Position numbers and translations under genes: made by a program
Shown: one piece after another, positions 33,332 through 44,036 of the stretch
Numbering within the stretch: position 1 is the first letter of the stretch
Layout of the letters: each line of letters opens with the position of its first letter
The notes under the pieces: model-generated
The model's database searches: none
Seen by the model: only the letters and a program-made list of their open reading frames with translations
Told to the model about the DNA's origin: nothing
NCBI GenBank assembly: GCA_022559845.1
Contig: CM040125.1
Location: forward strand, 289,340,200 to 289,404,199
Length of the DNA: 64,000 nucleotides
Reading direction: 5' to 3'
Source: Amorphophallus konjac
Taxonomy: Eukaryota > Streptophyta > Magnoliopsida > Alismatales > Araceae

Positions 33332-34161
33332 TGTGAACGTGTCACATAGACATTTTCAAAAGATGAAAAAGATTTAAATGTATAATGCTAAAATAGTGAG
33401 AAATAAGAAAAGAAAAGGAGCATGAGATGCTCTAAGGAGGGTGATCGCCAGAGGGGTTACCTCAAAATAACAAAGGAGTGATCACATATATCTTGTGTGA
33501 AAGCGGGCGAGATTGCAAGTCCTTCCTTCCTCCTTCTACCGGCCGACCGATGAAGGGGTTTTTTATGTTGATTACCCTTGCAAAAATAAGCAAAACAAAC
33601 CAATATGGATTAGCCAAAGATGTGTAGTATCAATGCTCTAATAATATGGAATTAAACAACATGAGCATGAACACACCTTGTGTGTTTTGATTTTAAACCC
33701 CTAAGAGGAGTAAAAAGCGATGGAGAGTATGATATGGATATGAATATGCAAAGCAAATAAGTGAATAAGAGTATCTCTAGCAAAGAGCTAGAAGAGAAGA
33801 TGCGTGATGATGATGGTATGATAATAAACTAAAACTAAAAGAGTAGAAGGGCCCTTCTGCTGTGTGGGCAGCAGTAAAGGGAGGAAGAAGAAAGAGCTTC
33901 AGCCGCAGCGGATGAAGATCCCGTTGGATGAAGACCGTTGCTGGAGGAAGTCGAACGCCGAGAGAGGGAGAACGCCACCGGAGGAGGGATCGCCCTTGGA
34001 AGAAGAACTGTTGGAAGAAAACCTGCAAAAGAGAAAACTCTCTTCTCTATCAGACAAAAGCTCTTTTGTTCTTCCTAACTCTTTTTCTTCTTAACTTTTC
34101 TTAACCTCTTGACCTCTCAATCTCTTAATCTCTCGTGCGTAAGGAATACCAGGGGTACAGT

Positions 34162-34168
34162 ATTTATA
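34162..34168 (-). promoter_or_regulatory. TATA box of LTR C
   Basis: Minus strand TATAAAT about 570 nt into the LTR, downstream of the U3 palindromes. Confidence 0.6.
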
Positions 34169-34309
34169 GGCCAAAAATCCTAATTTCAATAGGATTAAAA
34201 CAAGGAGATCAATCCTCTAGCAAGGATCTTCTTTCCCAATCGAACACAATGTTAAACAAGGAAAGGATCATCACGGGAAGGTAGCAGACAAAACGGTGAT
34301 GGAATTCCA

Positions 34310-34600
34310 AAATGACGACATGAACAAGGGCGTTATTTGAAATGACGCCCGCACACACAGTCGCTGATTCCTGGATTTAATTATAGAAATAAATGACTTT
34401 CAAAATTAAAAAAGAGAAATGACGCCTTCGCGAGGTGGCGTCAAATAATCAATGCCTCAGAGACGGACGTTAATTCTTGAATTTCATTTTGATTAGGATT
34501 CGTAAAAATAGGAAGCAACGCATGCGTGCGCAGTCGTTTAATAATGAAACCACGACACCCATCAAGTCGTTAATTAAATGACGTCCCTCCTTCAGGCGTT
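34310..34600. repeat. Palindrome array, U3 of LTR C
   Basis: Palindrome-like arms ACGAC(A/C)/GGGCGTT and GACGCC/GGCGTC, for example GACGCCTTCGCGAGGTGGCG at 34421-34440. It is shorter and more diverged than the array of LTR A. Confidence 0.6.
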
Positions 34601-34734
34601 AATTACAAATATCATGAAAAAAGACTAAATAAATTATAAAAAGTTCATATTAAGCCAATATTGAAGTCCACTTTGGGCCATCACGTGGTGGCATAAAATT
34701 TACTCATCATAGCATCGATTTTAGCGTGTCTACA

Positions 34735-34747
34735 GCTGCCCCGCCTT
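34735..34747 (-). other. Polypurine tract of element C
   Basis: Minus strand AAGGCGGGGCAGC directly before the LTR start. It shares its upstream CACTCCCTTGCAAAGCAGAC block with element D. Confidence 0.75.
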
Positions 34748-35569
34748 GGCGTCTGCTTTGCAAGGGAGTGAGACAGAATGAAGCGGAAGTGCAACAAGCA
34801 GAATGGAGTGAGAATGAACTGATATGTAGATGCCAAGGTGTGATGTGACACGCCTCCGACACTAAGCGTTGGAAATCTTTCAACGATTCTGAATGAAACA
34901 ACCTCGGATGATCACGAGAAAGCAATGATTAGCTGGATGAAAGAACTAAACTAATGAACGAAATGTGCACGCGGGCACGAAAGGAAAGACACCATTGGAG
35001 AGCGGTTACCAGCCAATGTGGACGTGCTACAACCAAGGTGGGTTTTTGCAGAAAAATAAAGTGAAGTGAGATAGGGATCCAGCAAACAAATGCTTTCAAG
35101 GGACCAACCCGAGCGACTTCAAAGAGAACACAATACTCGATTTGGAATGGAATATCTCATGTCAACTCAAATTAAGAACAAGTGGCCCTCATTATTGGCT
35201 TAATATGATGATTTTTCATCATTAAAGCTCAAAGTGAATTTTTGAGTGTGATTAATTTAAGGAAAGATAAATTGCATGAAAACTATTTAAAGAATATGAG
35301 AGGGTTTAAGAAAAGAATTTGGAAGAGATAGATAAACACAATTTCACAAAGATCAACTTTATTGCTATGAGAGGTGGCAAGTACAATGTATATGAAAACT
35401 AAAATTATAACTTGCAAAATAAAAGAAGATAAAAGAAATTGTAAGCCAATAGGATGAAGAACGCCGTCAACTCCTTGCCGAGCCTTTGAGTGTATCACCC
35501 CGCCATGAAAGTAGACGTCGCCAAGAGGACCAAAGAGAGAAAATCCGCCATATGGATATGTGAAGAAAT
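34748..35569 (-). mobile_element. Distal 3' region of element C
   Basis: Non-coding. The stretch 34747-35160 is homologous to D 20040-20558, including CACGTCCACATTGGCTGGTA. The rest is AT-rich with no gene seen. Confidence 0.55.
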
Positions 35570-36400
35570 ATGGGAAGGTGGAGGTAAGAGAGTGGAAGTG
35601 AATAGAAGGAAGAAGGATGGGCTACGGTAGCAAGAAAATATAAAACACAGTAAAACAGTTTTGAAAATAGAGGGTTAGAAGAAGAGAAATAGATTAAAAT
35701 CTAGAGAGAATTGGACGATGTGAAAGAAGAGAAAATTGTAGAGGACGAAGAGAGGAAGAAGATTGATGAAGAACACAAAGACAAAAAATGAGAGAAAGAT
35801 GGAGAAAAACGTGATAGAACAGAGAGTGGTCGTGGATGAATAGTGTAGAAAAACCCAGGATAGAACATTATAAAATTGAAAATATCTTTAAAACCAAGTC
35901 GAATTAGAAGAAGGTGAAGAAAAAGAAGTTGTAGATCTTTGAAAACTGAAGAACTTTGATGAAGAACACAGATTAAAAAAAGGAGTGGAAGAGGGTGAAA
36001 AACTAGAAAGAACAGGAGGTGGTGCGTGGATGAATAGTGAAAGCCCTAAAAATCTGAACTTTAGAAAACAATAAATAACTTGAGAACGAGGAAGATTTGG
36101 AAGAAGAGCTAGAAGAAGAACTTGAAGAACTTTCAAAACCGCACAACGTTTGTGAAGAACACAGAGAAAGATGAGGATCAGAAGGGGGAGAAACATGAGA
36201 AAGAACAGAGTTTATAAAAATCGGATGAACAGTAAAAACGTAGAGATAGATGCTTGAAAAACTGAGAATAGATTAAAAATGGCAATGAATTTGAAGAAGA
36301 TGATGAAAAAGAATTTGTAGGAGACTTAAAAATGAAGAAATTTGAAGAAGAACTTATGCAAAAGATGAAATGAAAAGCTTCAAAATCAATCCCTACGGCG
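35570..36400 (-). repeat. Tandem repeat with a period of about 194 bp
   Basis: Three full and two partial diverged copies. The anchor (G/A)TGAAGAACACA(plus strand) recurs at 35765, 35958 and 36152, that is at spacings of 193 and 194, with a weaker fourth near 36348. A second anchor, GGATGAA(T/C)AGT, recurs at 35834, 36028 and 36223. On the minus strand the unit is pyrimidine-rich. It lies just downstream of a minus-strand TATA box (36443-36450). Confidence 0.75.
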
Positions 36401-36442
36401 GACCTTCAACTAGCTATCTCCCCATGGCCGAACACAGCATCC

Positions 36443-36450
36443 TATTTATA
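36443..36450 (-). promoter_or_regulatory. Internal TATA box in the 3' region of element C
   Basis: Minus strand TATAAATAGGATGC, preceded (36640-36930) by a palindrome array in the same order as in the LTRs. It could drive an internal sense transcript through the 194-bp repeats. Confidence 0.45.
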
Positions 36451-36639
36451 GGGTTTAGAATCCTTCCACGATTGTGGGTTCCCAATTTCATCCAAAAACT
36501 AGTTTCTAACAATTCAACTTGATCCATTTAGACTTCTTTCCATCCTTGGAGTCCTCCTTTCCTTGAATATGTCTTGGATAAGCTTGAAAATTGGAAGGAG
36601 ACTTCGATCGGGAAACTGCAGTTACCTCTTCTGGTTCAA

Positions 36640-36930
36640 CTTGAAATAGCGACCTAGACTGGGGCGTCATTTCTTGAAGTAGCGCCTCTTCATTCGGGCG
36701 TTGTTTCCTTATTTGCTATTTTTCTCATTTTTTGTAAAATAAGAATTGACGATTGTTTATATGGGCGTTCTTTCAATAATTAGCGACTACATCTTGGGCG
36801 CTAATTCTTTTTTTCTTTTTTCACTTTATTGCTTTTCAAATGAATTGACGCCCTTGGAGCTGTCGCTTCTTACTAAATACGCGCCCTTGAAGCTGTTGTT
36901 AATTAAATAGCGCCCTGATCCAGGTCGCTG
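36640..36930. repeat. Palindrome array in the 3' region of element C
   Basis: Arms such as GCGACC...GGGCGTC, GCGCC...GGGCG, GACGCCC...GTCGC and GCGCCC...GGTCGC at 36647-36935. It lies between the minus-strand TATA box and the plus-strand DUF7745-like gene. Confidence 0.65.
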
Positions 36931-37149
36931 TTTCCTGAAAATTAAAATATCGATCTATTTAATTCCAAAATAATTGTGCAAATATTTAAATATTTCACAC
37001 ATGGTCTTTTAAGCTCAAAAAGATGATAAAATACATGAAGACTCAAATAATGTGTGAGAATGTAATTAATGCTCATGTTGCACAACTTTATCTATTTAAT
37101 ACTCAAAGATGATGGATGTGATGTAAATTATGATGTAAAATATAGCACT

Positions 37150-38181
37150 TATCACATCCAAACACTCATACCTTTCTATTTCCCACCTTTGAGGCCACCA
37201 TTCTCCTAGAAGAAGTGGAATTGCTTCTTGGGTTGAAAATGATGAAACAAGGGGATGAGACCAAGATGGCTAGCTTGTCAAGACAAATAAGTGCTCATGA
37301 AAATGCTATCTAGCCTTATACCTAGTTCTAACTTAGTAAACCAAATCAAGGCCAACAAGGGGATCAATCTCTTGAAACTTGCATCATCGGTTTACAGAAG
37401 GATGGATCAAGCCCAAGAAGATGATGAATTGGAGAGAGTGATGAAGGGTTTTGTCATATGCTTGGTGGGAGCTCTTCTCTTCCCTTCAACGGAGGATTAC
37501 TTAGAGGAGTGCCATTTGAGTGCAATTGCTAGTATATGGGAGGGAAAAAAGATTGGGCCGGCGGTGCTAGCCAATCTCTACAATGGTCTCACCTCCGCTT
37601 CCTTGGGACCTCCTCTCTACGGGTCAATGCTCCTTCTCTCTTGTTGGGTGGACCTCCACCTAAAGTTTGACCCTTGCAATGAAACTTAAATGGCCTCAAA
37701 GATCTTCTCCAAAAGCCCCCTTCAGTATATGACGGATTATTTAGGCTTATGTGAGAGGATGACAAATCGGGTCCCAAAGCTCAAGAAACGGGTGGACTAG
37801 AGAAATTACTTCAAGACCATGCCAAAGGATGGTTTCACATGCACACCGGGGTTTCTCATGTCCCAAGAGCTCCATTAAAGACTCTCCTCCGGCATAGAGG
37901 TAAGATTGATCGGCGGGACCAGCTTCGTGCTATACAACGCTCACCGATGCCTCCCACAACTCGGTCTTCCTCGGCACATATTTGAAGAAGCTTCTCACCT
38001 TCCACCACTCAAAAGGAGAGAATTAGGCTCAAGTGGTGACCAAGAAGAGATCAAGACAATCATGGCACAATGGAGGGTTGCACTTCTTCATCGACCCAAG
38101 CAACATGTTGAAGAGGAAGAAGAGAAATACAAATCATATGTAATAGCTCTTAAGAGATTGAGACCCAAAGTGGATCATTGA
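37150..38181 (+). pseudogene. DUF7745-like gene, antisense in element C
   Basis: Plus-strand coding remnant, antisense to element C. The early frame reads PTFEATILLEEVELLLGL. A frameshift near 37310 leads to FVICLVGALLFPSTEDYLEE, IASIWEGKKIGPAVLANLYN and GSMLLLSCWVDLHLKFDP. The pattern (a one-helix FP segment, an Ala-Val-Leu-Ala helix with Tyr-Asn, then an L-L-W-D/H-L-H-F segment) is that of the DUF7745 domain of plant transposon-associated proteins. Stops at 37687, 37798 and 37875 follow. The last frame (37906-38181) ends with a basic/acidic helix and a TGA. Family assignment is from memory of the pattern and is tentative. It would be an extra gene carried by the element. Confidence 0.5.
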
Positions 38182-38916
38182 TGTAATAATATGTTTCTTT
38201 AATGAAACAAAGGGTTTTTCCTTAATTGAGCCAAAAAGCATTTTTATAATCAAATCTTCCAAGTTTAATCAGTTTCTATCTAAGTTAACTTAGTTTCGGG
38301 CTTTCTGTACTGAGTCCCGACTTCCTTCATGGTGTCAATTCATAGAATAGCGCCTTCGACAATGCCGTCAATCTCTTTAAATCAAATTCCTCAAAAATAA
38401 ATAAAAACCACAATTGACGCCCTCTCATATTGGCGTTGATTAATTGGCGCCCCAGAAAAAGGCGTGATTCGCTTCAAATTCTTTTCAGATATTCTATCAA
38501 TTTTCTCAAATAACACCTTGATCAGAGTCATGCCTTAACAATCTGACGCGCCCATGCGTTGTCGTCAATTATAAGTAGTAATAATTACTTTCATCTTGTC
38601 AATCAAATCTCCCATTAATGCCTCTAACGATGGCTACAATTTCCCATGTAAAGTTAAATGACGCCTGAGCTCATGTCGTCAGAGCTTGAAATAACGCCTT
38701 GATCTAAACCGTCAATTAAATGAGTAACGACAACCTTTAGGGCGTCAATTCATTTCGAATGCAGTAACCCTACTTTCCCTCTTTTCTTCTCCTTTCTTCA
38801 TTTCACTTTCTCTCTTCTTCTTCCTCCTCTACTACGAACCCTAACCGAGCCCCAACCGTGCATCTCCATCTCTTCTTCGTCTCATCTCATCGCATCTCTC
38901 ATCTCTCTCTGCTATC
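38182..38916 (+). promoter_or_regulatory. Upstream region of the PMD gene with palindrome array
   Basis: Non-coding. The stretch 38340-38760 holds palindromes of the retroelement type, for example GACGCCC...GGCGTT (38418-38438) and ACGACAACC...GGGCGTC (38727-38748). The stretch 38770-38915 is pyrimidine-rich (CTTCTTCCTCC-like), as in plant 5' UTRs. I saw no convincing TATA box. Confidence 0.5.
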
Positions 38917-39135
38917 ATGGTGGGCCCCGGCAAGCGCCAGAGGGTGATGACCCCTGAGGTGGTTGACCTCGGCGACGATGGACCCGCCATGGAGGAGGCT
39001 GCTCCCGCGGCGGCCGAGGATGCTCCGGTGGTGGAGCACGGCAGAGATGGTGAAGAAGCTGCTGAAGAACAAGGAGGAATGAACGAAGCAGGAGAGGACG
39101 ACGGAGAAGATGAAGATGAAGACAAAGAAGATGGT

Positions 39136-39167
<32 letters not shown>

Positions 39168-39198
39168 GGACGAGGAAGAAGATGAAGGGGAAGAAGAC

Positions 39199-39215
39199 GG
39201 GGGGGGGGGGGGGGG
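39199..39215 (+). repeat. Run of 17 G in exon 1 of the PMD gene
   Basis: Homopolymer at the end of the acidic tract, read as Gly. Its length decides the frame of the rest of exon 1 and could be an assembly or replication error. Confidence 0.7.
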
Positions 39216-39419
39216 AAGAAGAAAGGGCACCGACGGCAGCCCCTCGACCTCTACAGCCTCGCCAACCACGGCAGCCACTCCGTGGAGGGCTCCTAACACC
39301 CGAGCGAAGCAAGGTAGGTTCCCCCCCACCCTAGCCTTCACTTTTTTTCAATTTATTTTGATTTTTATGAAATTTCCATAGCCCTCGGTGGACAAAAAAA
39401 CGTTGAACCAGTAAACCAG

Positions 39420-39930
39420 TCAAATGATGCCCCAGGTGGTGTCGTTAATTCAAACCACGACCTAGCGCAGGTCGTCAATTCAATCTATTTTTATTTTCAA
39501 AAAATGGACAATTCATGAAATCACGCCATGCACCATGTCGTTATTTTAAAACCTGCCTACTTATCATTCACTGTTATTTTCCTGTTATTTCTTTTATCTT
39601 TGATATATCTCTTTTCCCTTTTTCATTTCATGCACTGTAACCCTTCAGAAAACAACGCCCCCCACAGGAGCGTCAATTAATCATACATCGGCCATGCGGG
39701 TGGTCGTCAATTTGAAATTTTTATAATTATGATTTCCAGGATAGACAATAACTTTCCAAATAACGCCCCCCCACAGGGGCGTCACTTCAGCAAACAACGA
39801 CCAAAGGCTGGTCGTTAATTCAAATTATTCATAAAATAACCAGAATCATTTTCTGAAATAGCGCCCCCCACAAGGGCGTCAATTCAACAAATAACAACCA
39901 TAGGCTGGTCGTCAATTCAAACACTGGCAA
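39420..39930. repeat. Palindrome array in intron 1 of the PMD gene
   Basis: Alternating palindromes of two kinds: ACGACCT...AGGTCGTC (39457-39478), ACGCCCCC...GGGGCGTC (39762-39783), ACGACCA...TGGTCGTT (39797-39817) and GCGCCCCCC...GGGCGTC (39861-39880). Arms match each other within each palindrome. Spacing is 60-80 bp in the last part. Confidence 0.8.
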
Positions 39931-42530
39931 ATCAACAAATAATTCTCCATGAAACTCAAACATGTTCTTTGTTGGCAGGGATTGATGAGGACTCGGATCT
40001 CCTGGGTCCAAGTTTGGTCAGCTTACTACGGGCTTCCAGATTTCCAAAGGGCTAGGGTAGAGGCCATGGGGTTCGGACCCTTCCTTAGCATAGAGCCCAT
40101 CCACCCCGACCTACCCCTGATCCAGTTTCTTAGGGAGAGATGGGATAGGACTAGCCGGGCATTCTTGATGCCGTGGCGTCATATGGTTCCTAGCTTGGAG
40201 GACGTCGTCCGAATCACCGAGTTGAGGGTAGATGGGGAGGCTGTGAGTGGAGTGACCCTCCCTGACTATAGTGAGTTAGCCCAGAGATTGCTAGGATTGG
40301 AGACCATAGCAGAGACACCTAGTGAGTGTAGGACCATCTACCGTACCGACCTTACCATAGCTATGTGGTTGGGAGATGCTAGGCAGAGATCGAGAGAGTC
40401 CATGGAGCAGTTCTCGCAGAGGTTGATAGGGAGAGCCCGGGCCGTCTATTGCCAGGACTCTGCTCAGAGGGAGCGAGCGGACTGAGATCTGAGGCGATTT
40501 CTATTCCTAATGCTGGGGATACTATAGCTCGGCACGAAGGGCGACATCATCAACTGTCGATTCTTGGGGATTCTTGAGGACTTGGAGAGCGTAGATAGAT
40601 ACGCATGGGGAGCCGCCCTGCTGGCGCACTTGATGGCCAACCTGTCCATAGGGACAGGTCGAGAGACGACTGTCAGTGGCTTTTCACCTTTTCCTCAGGT
40701 ATGCATTTTTTCTTTTCTTTCTTTTTTTTAAATGCTTATGCATATGAATGTTTACTAATGCAATTGATGGATGCAGGTGTGGAGTCACTTGTACATGCCG
40801 ATGGGGCGTGCTGATCCTCGACCCAGAGATGAGGGATCGTTCCCACAGGCACGACGCTGGCTACCTCTAGTGACCGGAGCACCGCTCACCTACGAGTTGT
40901 GTGTTCTACGGCGAGAGTTCAGCGACTACCCTGCCTCACTGGTACGCATGTTAAATATGATGCAATTTTCTTTAATTTTTTGTTCTATGAAATGCATATG
41001 AATGATGTATGTGATATGATGATATGAATGTTGTAAATGCAGGTGGTGTGGAGACCCTACGAGGGGATGATCGATGAGGGTCAGCCCTGGGTCGTAGCGG
41101 GCTAACCTCGTTTCGGGCATGAGCTTCAGGTTCATTGCCTGAACAAGATCGAGCCGCTACGGCTCAAGATGGTGATGAGGACCCTTGGCTTCCACCAGGA
41201 GTGGATCGTGGTTGGAGAGCCTCGAGGGATTGGGAAGAAGACTCATGGTCGCACGAAGGTGACCGACTGGAGGATCCGGTTCCCTGACCAGTACGCTGAC
41301 TGGCAGCGCGGCGGGACACAAGTCACCTCACAGGCGACAGATAGCTCCGAGTACCTCCGACGCTACTGGGAGGTTTACACCGGCTGACCCCAGATGAGGG
41401 TCACAGGAGTACGTATGATGCACTTTCTTTTCTTTCTGTAAATGATATATGCTTATTATGCAACTGATATGTGTGATGAATGCAGGATGCACGGGACATA
41501 GTAGCGATGGACATGCAGGTCCACCTCCACAGCCTGGAGGCCCAGCTGGCTGCCACACAGGTAGACTTAGAGACCCTGGTGAATGTTTATTTATTTATAT
41601 GCAAATGATTTCCTGAATTATTAATGATTAGCCAATGACAATTTCAATGAATGTAGCGTGCCCAGCAGGGAGCAGCGGCAGGAGGTGCAGGAGGAGCTTC
41701 CACCTTGAGGGGGCCTAGTGCAGAGACGACTGCACTAGCGGAGCAGCTAGCGAGAGCGGTTGCACGGGCCGAGGCAGCAGAGCGCGACCTCGCCACACGG
41801 GTAAGCTCAAACTCATAAATGCATTGGATTATATATCATTATGTGTGTTCATAAAAACTTGTGTTTTACAGACCGAGGAGCTCCGAGCCTTGCTTACTTG
41901 CGTGGAGGCAGGACATCGTGACCTGGCTGCATGGGTTAGTTCATAAAAACAATATTCATGTGCATTTTTTTCTTACTTTCACAAATTTGATGATGTTAAT
42001 ATGATATGATGCATGCAGGTTACAGAGCTAGCAGAGGTGAGGAGGCAGACAGCGCTGGTGTACACCGAGGTTGCCATTCCCGATCAGCGGGGTGCTGAGC
42101 TAGAGTAGGAGCAGGGGCAGCACGGCGAGTTGCCGCGCGAGGTGTCAGAGATGAGGCTCCTCTTAGAGATGGAGAGGAGAGAGCGCACCCGCGAGAGGGA
42201 CGAGCTTGCGGGCCTGCGTACACAGCTGGGCATCGTACAGGAGCGGCTCCGAGTGACAGAGGAGTGCCTCCAGAGGGGTCGAGAGTGGGCGCGAGCTGCA
42301 GGACACTCCATCACGTTTACCAGCATGACTTACTTAGCCAGTTCCTCGATGCGACTGAAAAATGAGGCAGAGGAGCAGGCATGAGCTCCAGCGGCTTCCC
42401 GGGGGTCCATGCCCCCTCCACAGGCTCGTCAGTAGGATGAGGGTGAGGTAGATAGCAGGAGAGAGGAGGGCGGAGGCGAGAGCTGAGCGAGAGAGAGACT
42501 TGTACTCCTCCACCTACATATCTTGTACTC

Positions 42531-42532
<2 letters not shown>

Positions 42533-42570
<38 letters not shown>
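42533..42570 (+). repeat. (AT)19 microsatellite
   Basis: Uninterrupted AT dinucleotide run just after the PMD gene stop. Confidence 0.9.
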
Positions 42571-42573
<3 letters not shown>

Positions 42574-44036
42574 TCTTTTGTTACCTGAGTTTGTCGACTT
42601 GAGTACTTGAGCACTTGTCTACTTGCATTTTCTTTTCCTTTCTTTTCTTCCTAATTCTACACCTGTAGTTCACACTTAGATAAACAGATTAATCCATCTG
42701 TTCGGCTTGGCCCCTTGCTTAATAAGCAAGGGGTTGTCACTAGTTTGACCTTGTTGGCGGGTCAAGGGGCCAAGCCTCTAATTAATGAAGGTAAATAACA
42801 AAATATATAAGGAAAATGCAACATGCAAGCAAGCAGATGCAAACTTTGAAATAGAAGATGCCCACGCAAGGGTGCAACCAAACATATGAAATGGGAAAGC
42901 AGTGGGTTTAATTTTTGTTCTTCCCTTTTTTTTTAGTTGAAATGATGCCCTATGCAAAGTCGTTGATTATGAAATTGACGGCCATGTTCGCGGGCGTTAA
43001 TTGAAAAACTATTTTTTTATTTTTATTTATCTAAAAATGATGACATGAGGAGTGTCGCGAATCAAATGAAAGACGCCCCCACATGCGGGCGTGAATAAAA
43101 AAAAAACATTTTTTTGTTTTTGTTTTTCTCTATTTTGAAAATGACGACATAGACACCGACGCTACTTATTTAAATGACGCCCCTGCATAAAGGCGTTAAT
43201 TAAAAAAGACACATTTTTTTAACAAAATGAGCATAGTACAAGGGTCTTAAGCATTACACAATCACCATCTTAAATTCATTAATCTTTCTTAAATGACTTA
43301 ACAACGGGTCAACGTGCTTAATAACTTGTGCTTTTACTCATATCCTCTCACGGCCCATCCTTCTTAGTCGGTCTTTGCCGTTCCTTCAGCTTAAAACATA
43401 CCATGGACGGAGAAGTGAAGAATAGGTTGAGGAAACTCACGAGAGGTTTCGGATAATTGGGAAACTTGCCTCCCCTGCCCTAATGCATGTTGGGGTTCAG
43501 TCTTCGGCTTAGAGAAATTTAGTTGCTCTTTTGCCCTTATTCATGCATGCTTATGACCAGGGTTTTCCCTGCGGGGACTTTGCCCTTTTGTCATGCTTTG
43601 TTTTGTAACTTTATCTTTTTCTTTCTTTTCTTTTCAAACAAATAAAGATCTAATTGTACTTGGGCTTTTATAGCATGTGTTCCCTTTTGGGTCATGACGT
43701 CCACCTACTAGGGTGGCGGGAAGGCTTGGTTAGCATTCTTTGACTCGTACTCCCTCTCGTGAACCGAAGAGAAGAGAATAGATAAAGTATTTACACTCTT
43801 AGTTTAGCTCTGACTTTCCTTGAATTTTGAGCCACTCGAGTTTAAGAGTAAAACGTGTAGTGTGTGTAGGTATTGACCCCAGGTTAAACCATCAAGACTG
43901 AAGAGTGAATTAAGGATTTTGATCTTTCGGGTCTCGTGGCCTATGCACTATGCCAGCCTGCAATTTTTCATTCTTTTCTTTTTTTTTCTTTTCTTTTTTC
44001 TTCATTTTATTTTCCTATTTTTTTTATTTCAAAGAC
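42571..44036 (-). mobile_element. Proximal 3' region of element C
   Basis: Non-coding. It contains a palindrome array at about 42930-43200 (for example GACGCCCC...GGGCGTG at 43073-43093) and a segment (43400-43600, minus) homologous to D 18500-18720, with CAAAGTCCCCGCAGGGAAAA. T-rich runs at 43970-44030 follow the integrase stop. Confidence 0.55.

Larger units (their letters stand above)
33332..34734 (-). mobile_element. 3' LTR of giant Tat element C (1403 bp)
   Basis: Minus strand starts TGTAGACACGCT after the polypurine tract at 34735-34747 and ends TTCACA exactly where RNase H of element E is broken. It is homologous to LTR A. It has a palindrome array in U3 (about 34310-34600), TATA at 34162-34168, and a primer-binding-site-like TGGCGATCACC at 33450, about 109 nt before the end. 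It shows that element C inserted into E. Frames in it are not genes. Confidence 0.8.
38917..42486 (+). pseudogene. MAIN-like plant mobile domain (PMD) gene, eight exons, antisense in element C
   Basis: Exons: 38917-39313, 39979-40698, 40777-40941, 41043-41408, 41486-41578, 41657-41800, 41872-41934, 42019-42486. All seven introns have GT..AG ends, and introns 2-7 are phase 0. Exon 1 encodes an acidic Asp/Glu tail ending in a Gly run. Exons 2-4 encode the PMD: GFGPFLSIEPIHPDLPLIQF, RAFLMPWRHMVPSLEDVVRI, then (after two stops) a YAWGAALLAHLMANL segment and VWRPYEGMIDEGQPWVV. Exons 5-8 encode a coiled coil rich in Ala, Glu, Gln and Arg. Defects are a frameshift early in exon 2 and in-frame stops in exons 2, 4 and 8, mostly TGA or TAG. 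PMD proteins of the MAIN/MAIL1 group act in silencing, and related domains occur in plant transposons. All splice sites look usable, so it may be recently broken. Confidence 0.75.

Noticed and set aside
35888..36196. A 102-codon Leu/Phe/Ser-rich minus-strand frame
   Set aside because: It lies wholly in the 194-bp tandem repeat, where pyrimidine-rich DNA gives hydrophobic-looking translations.
38841..39341. Minus-strand Ser/Pro-rich frames opposite PMD exon 1
   Set aside because: They are the complement of the acidic (GA-rich) exon 1. Splice sites and homologous domains support the plus strand.
37150..42486. DUF7745-like and PMD sequences as ordinary host genes between elements
   Set aside because: The polypurine tract and LTR at 33332-34747 and the integrase at 44037 belong to one Tat lineage. 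Element D has homologous 3' sequence on both sides of the gene block, so the genes lie inside element C. A later insertion is not fully excluded.
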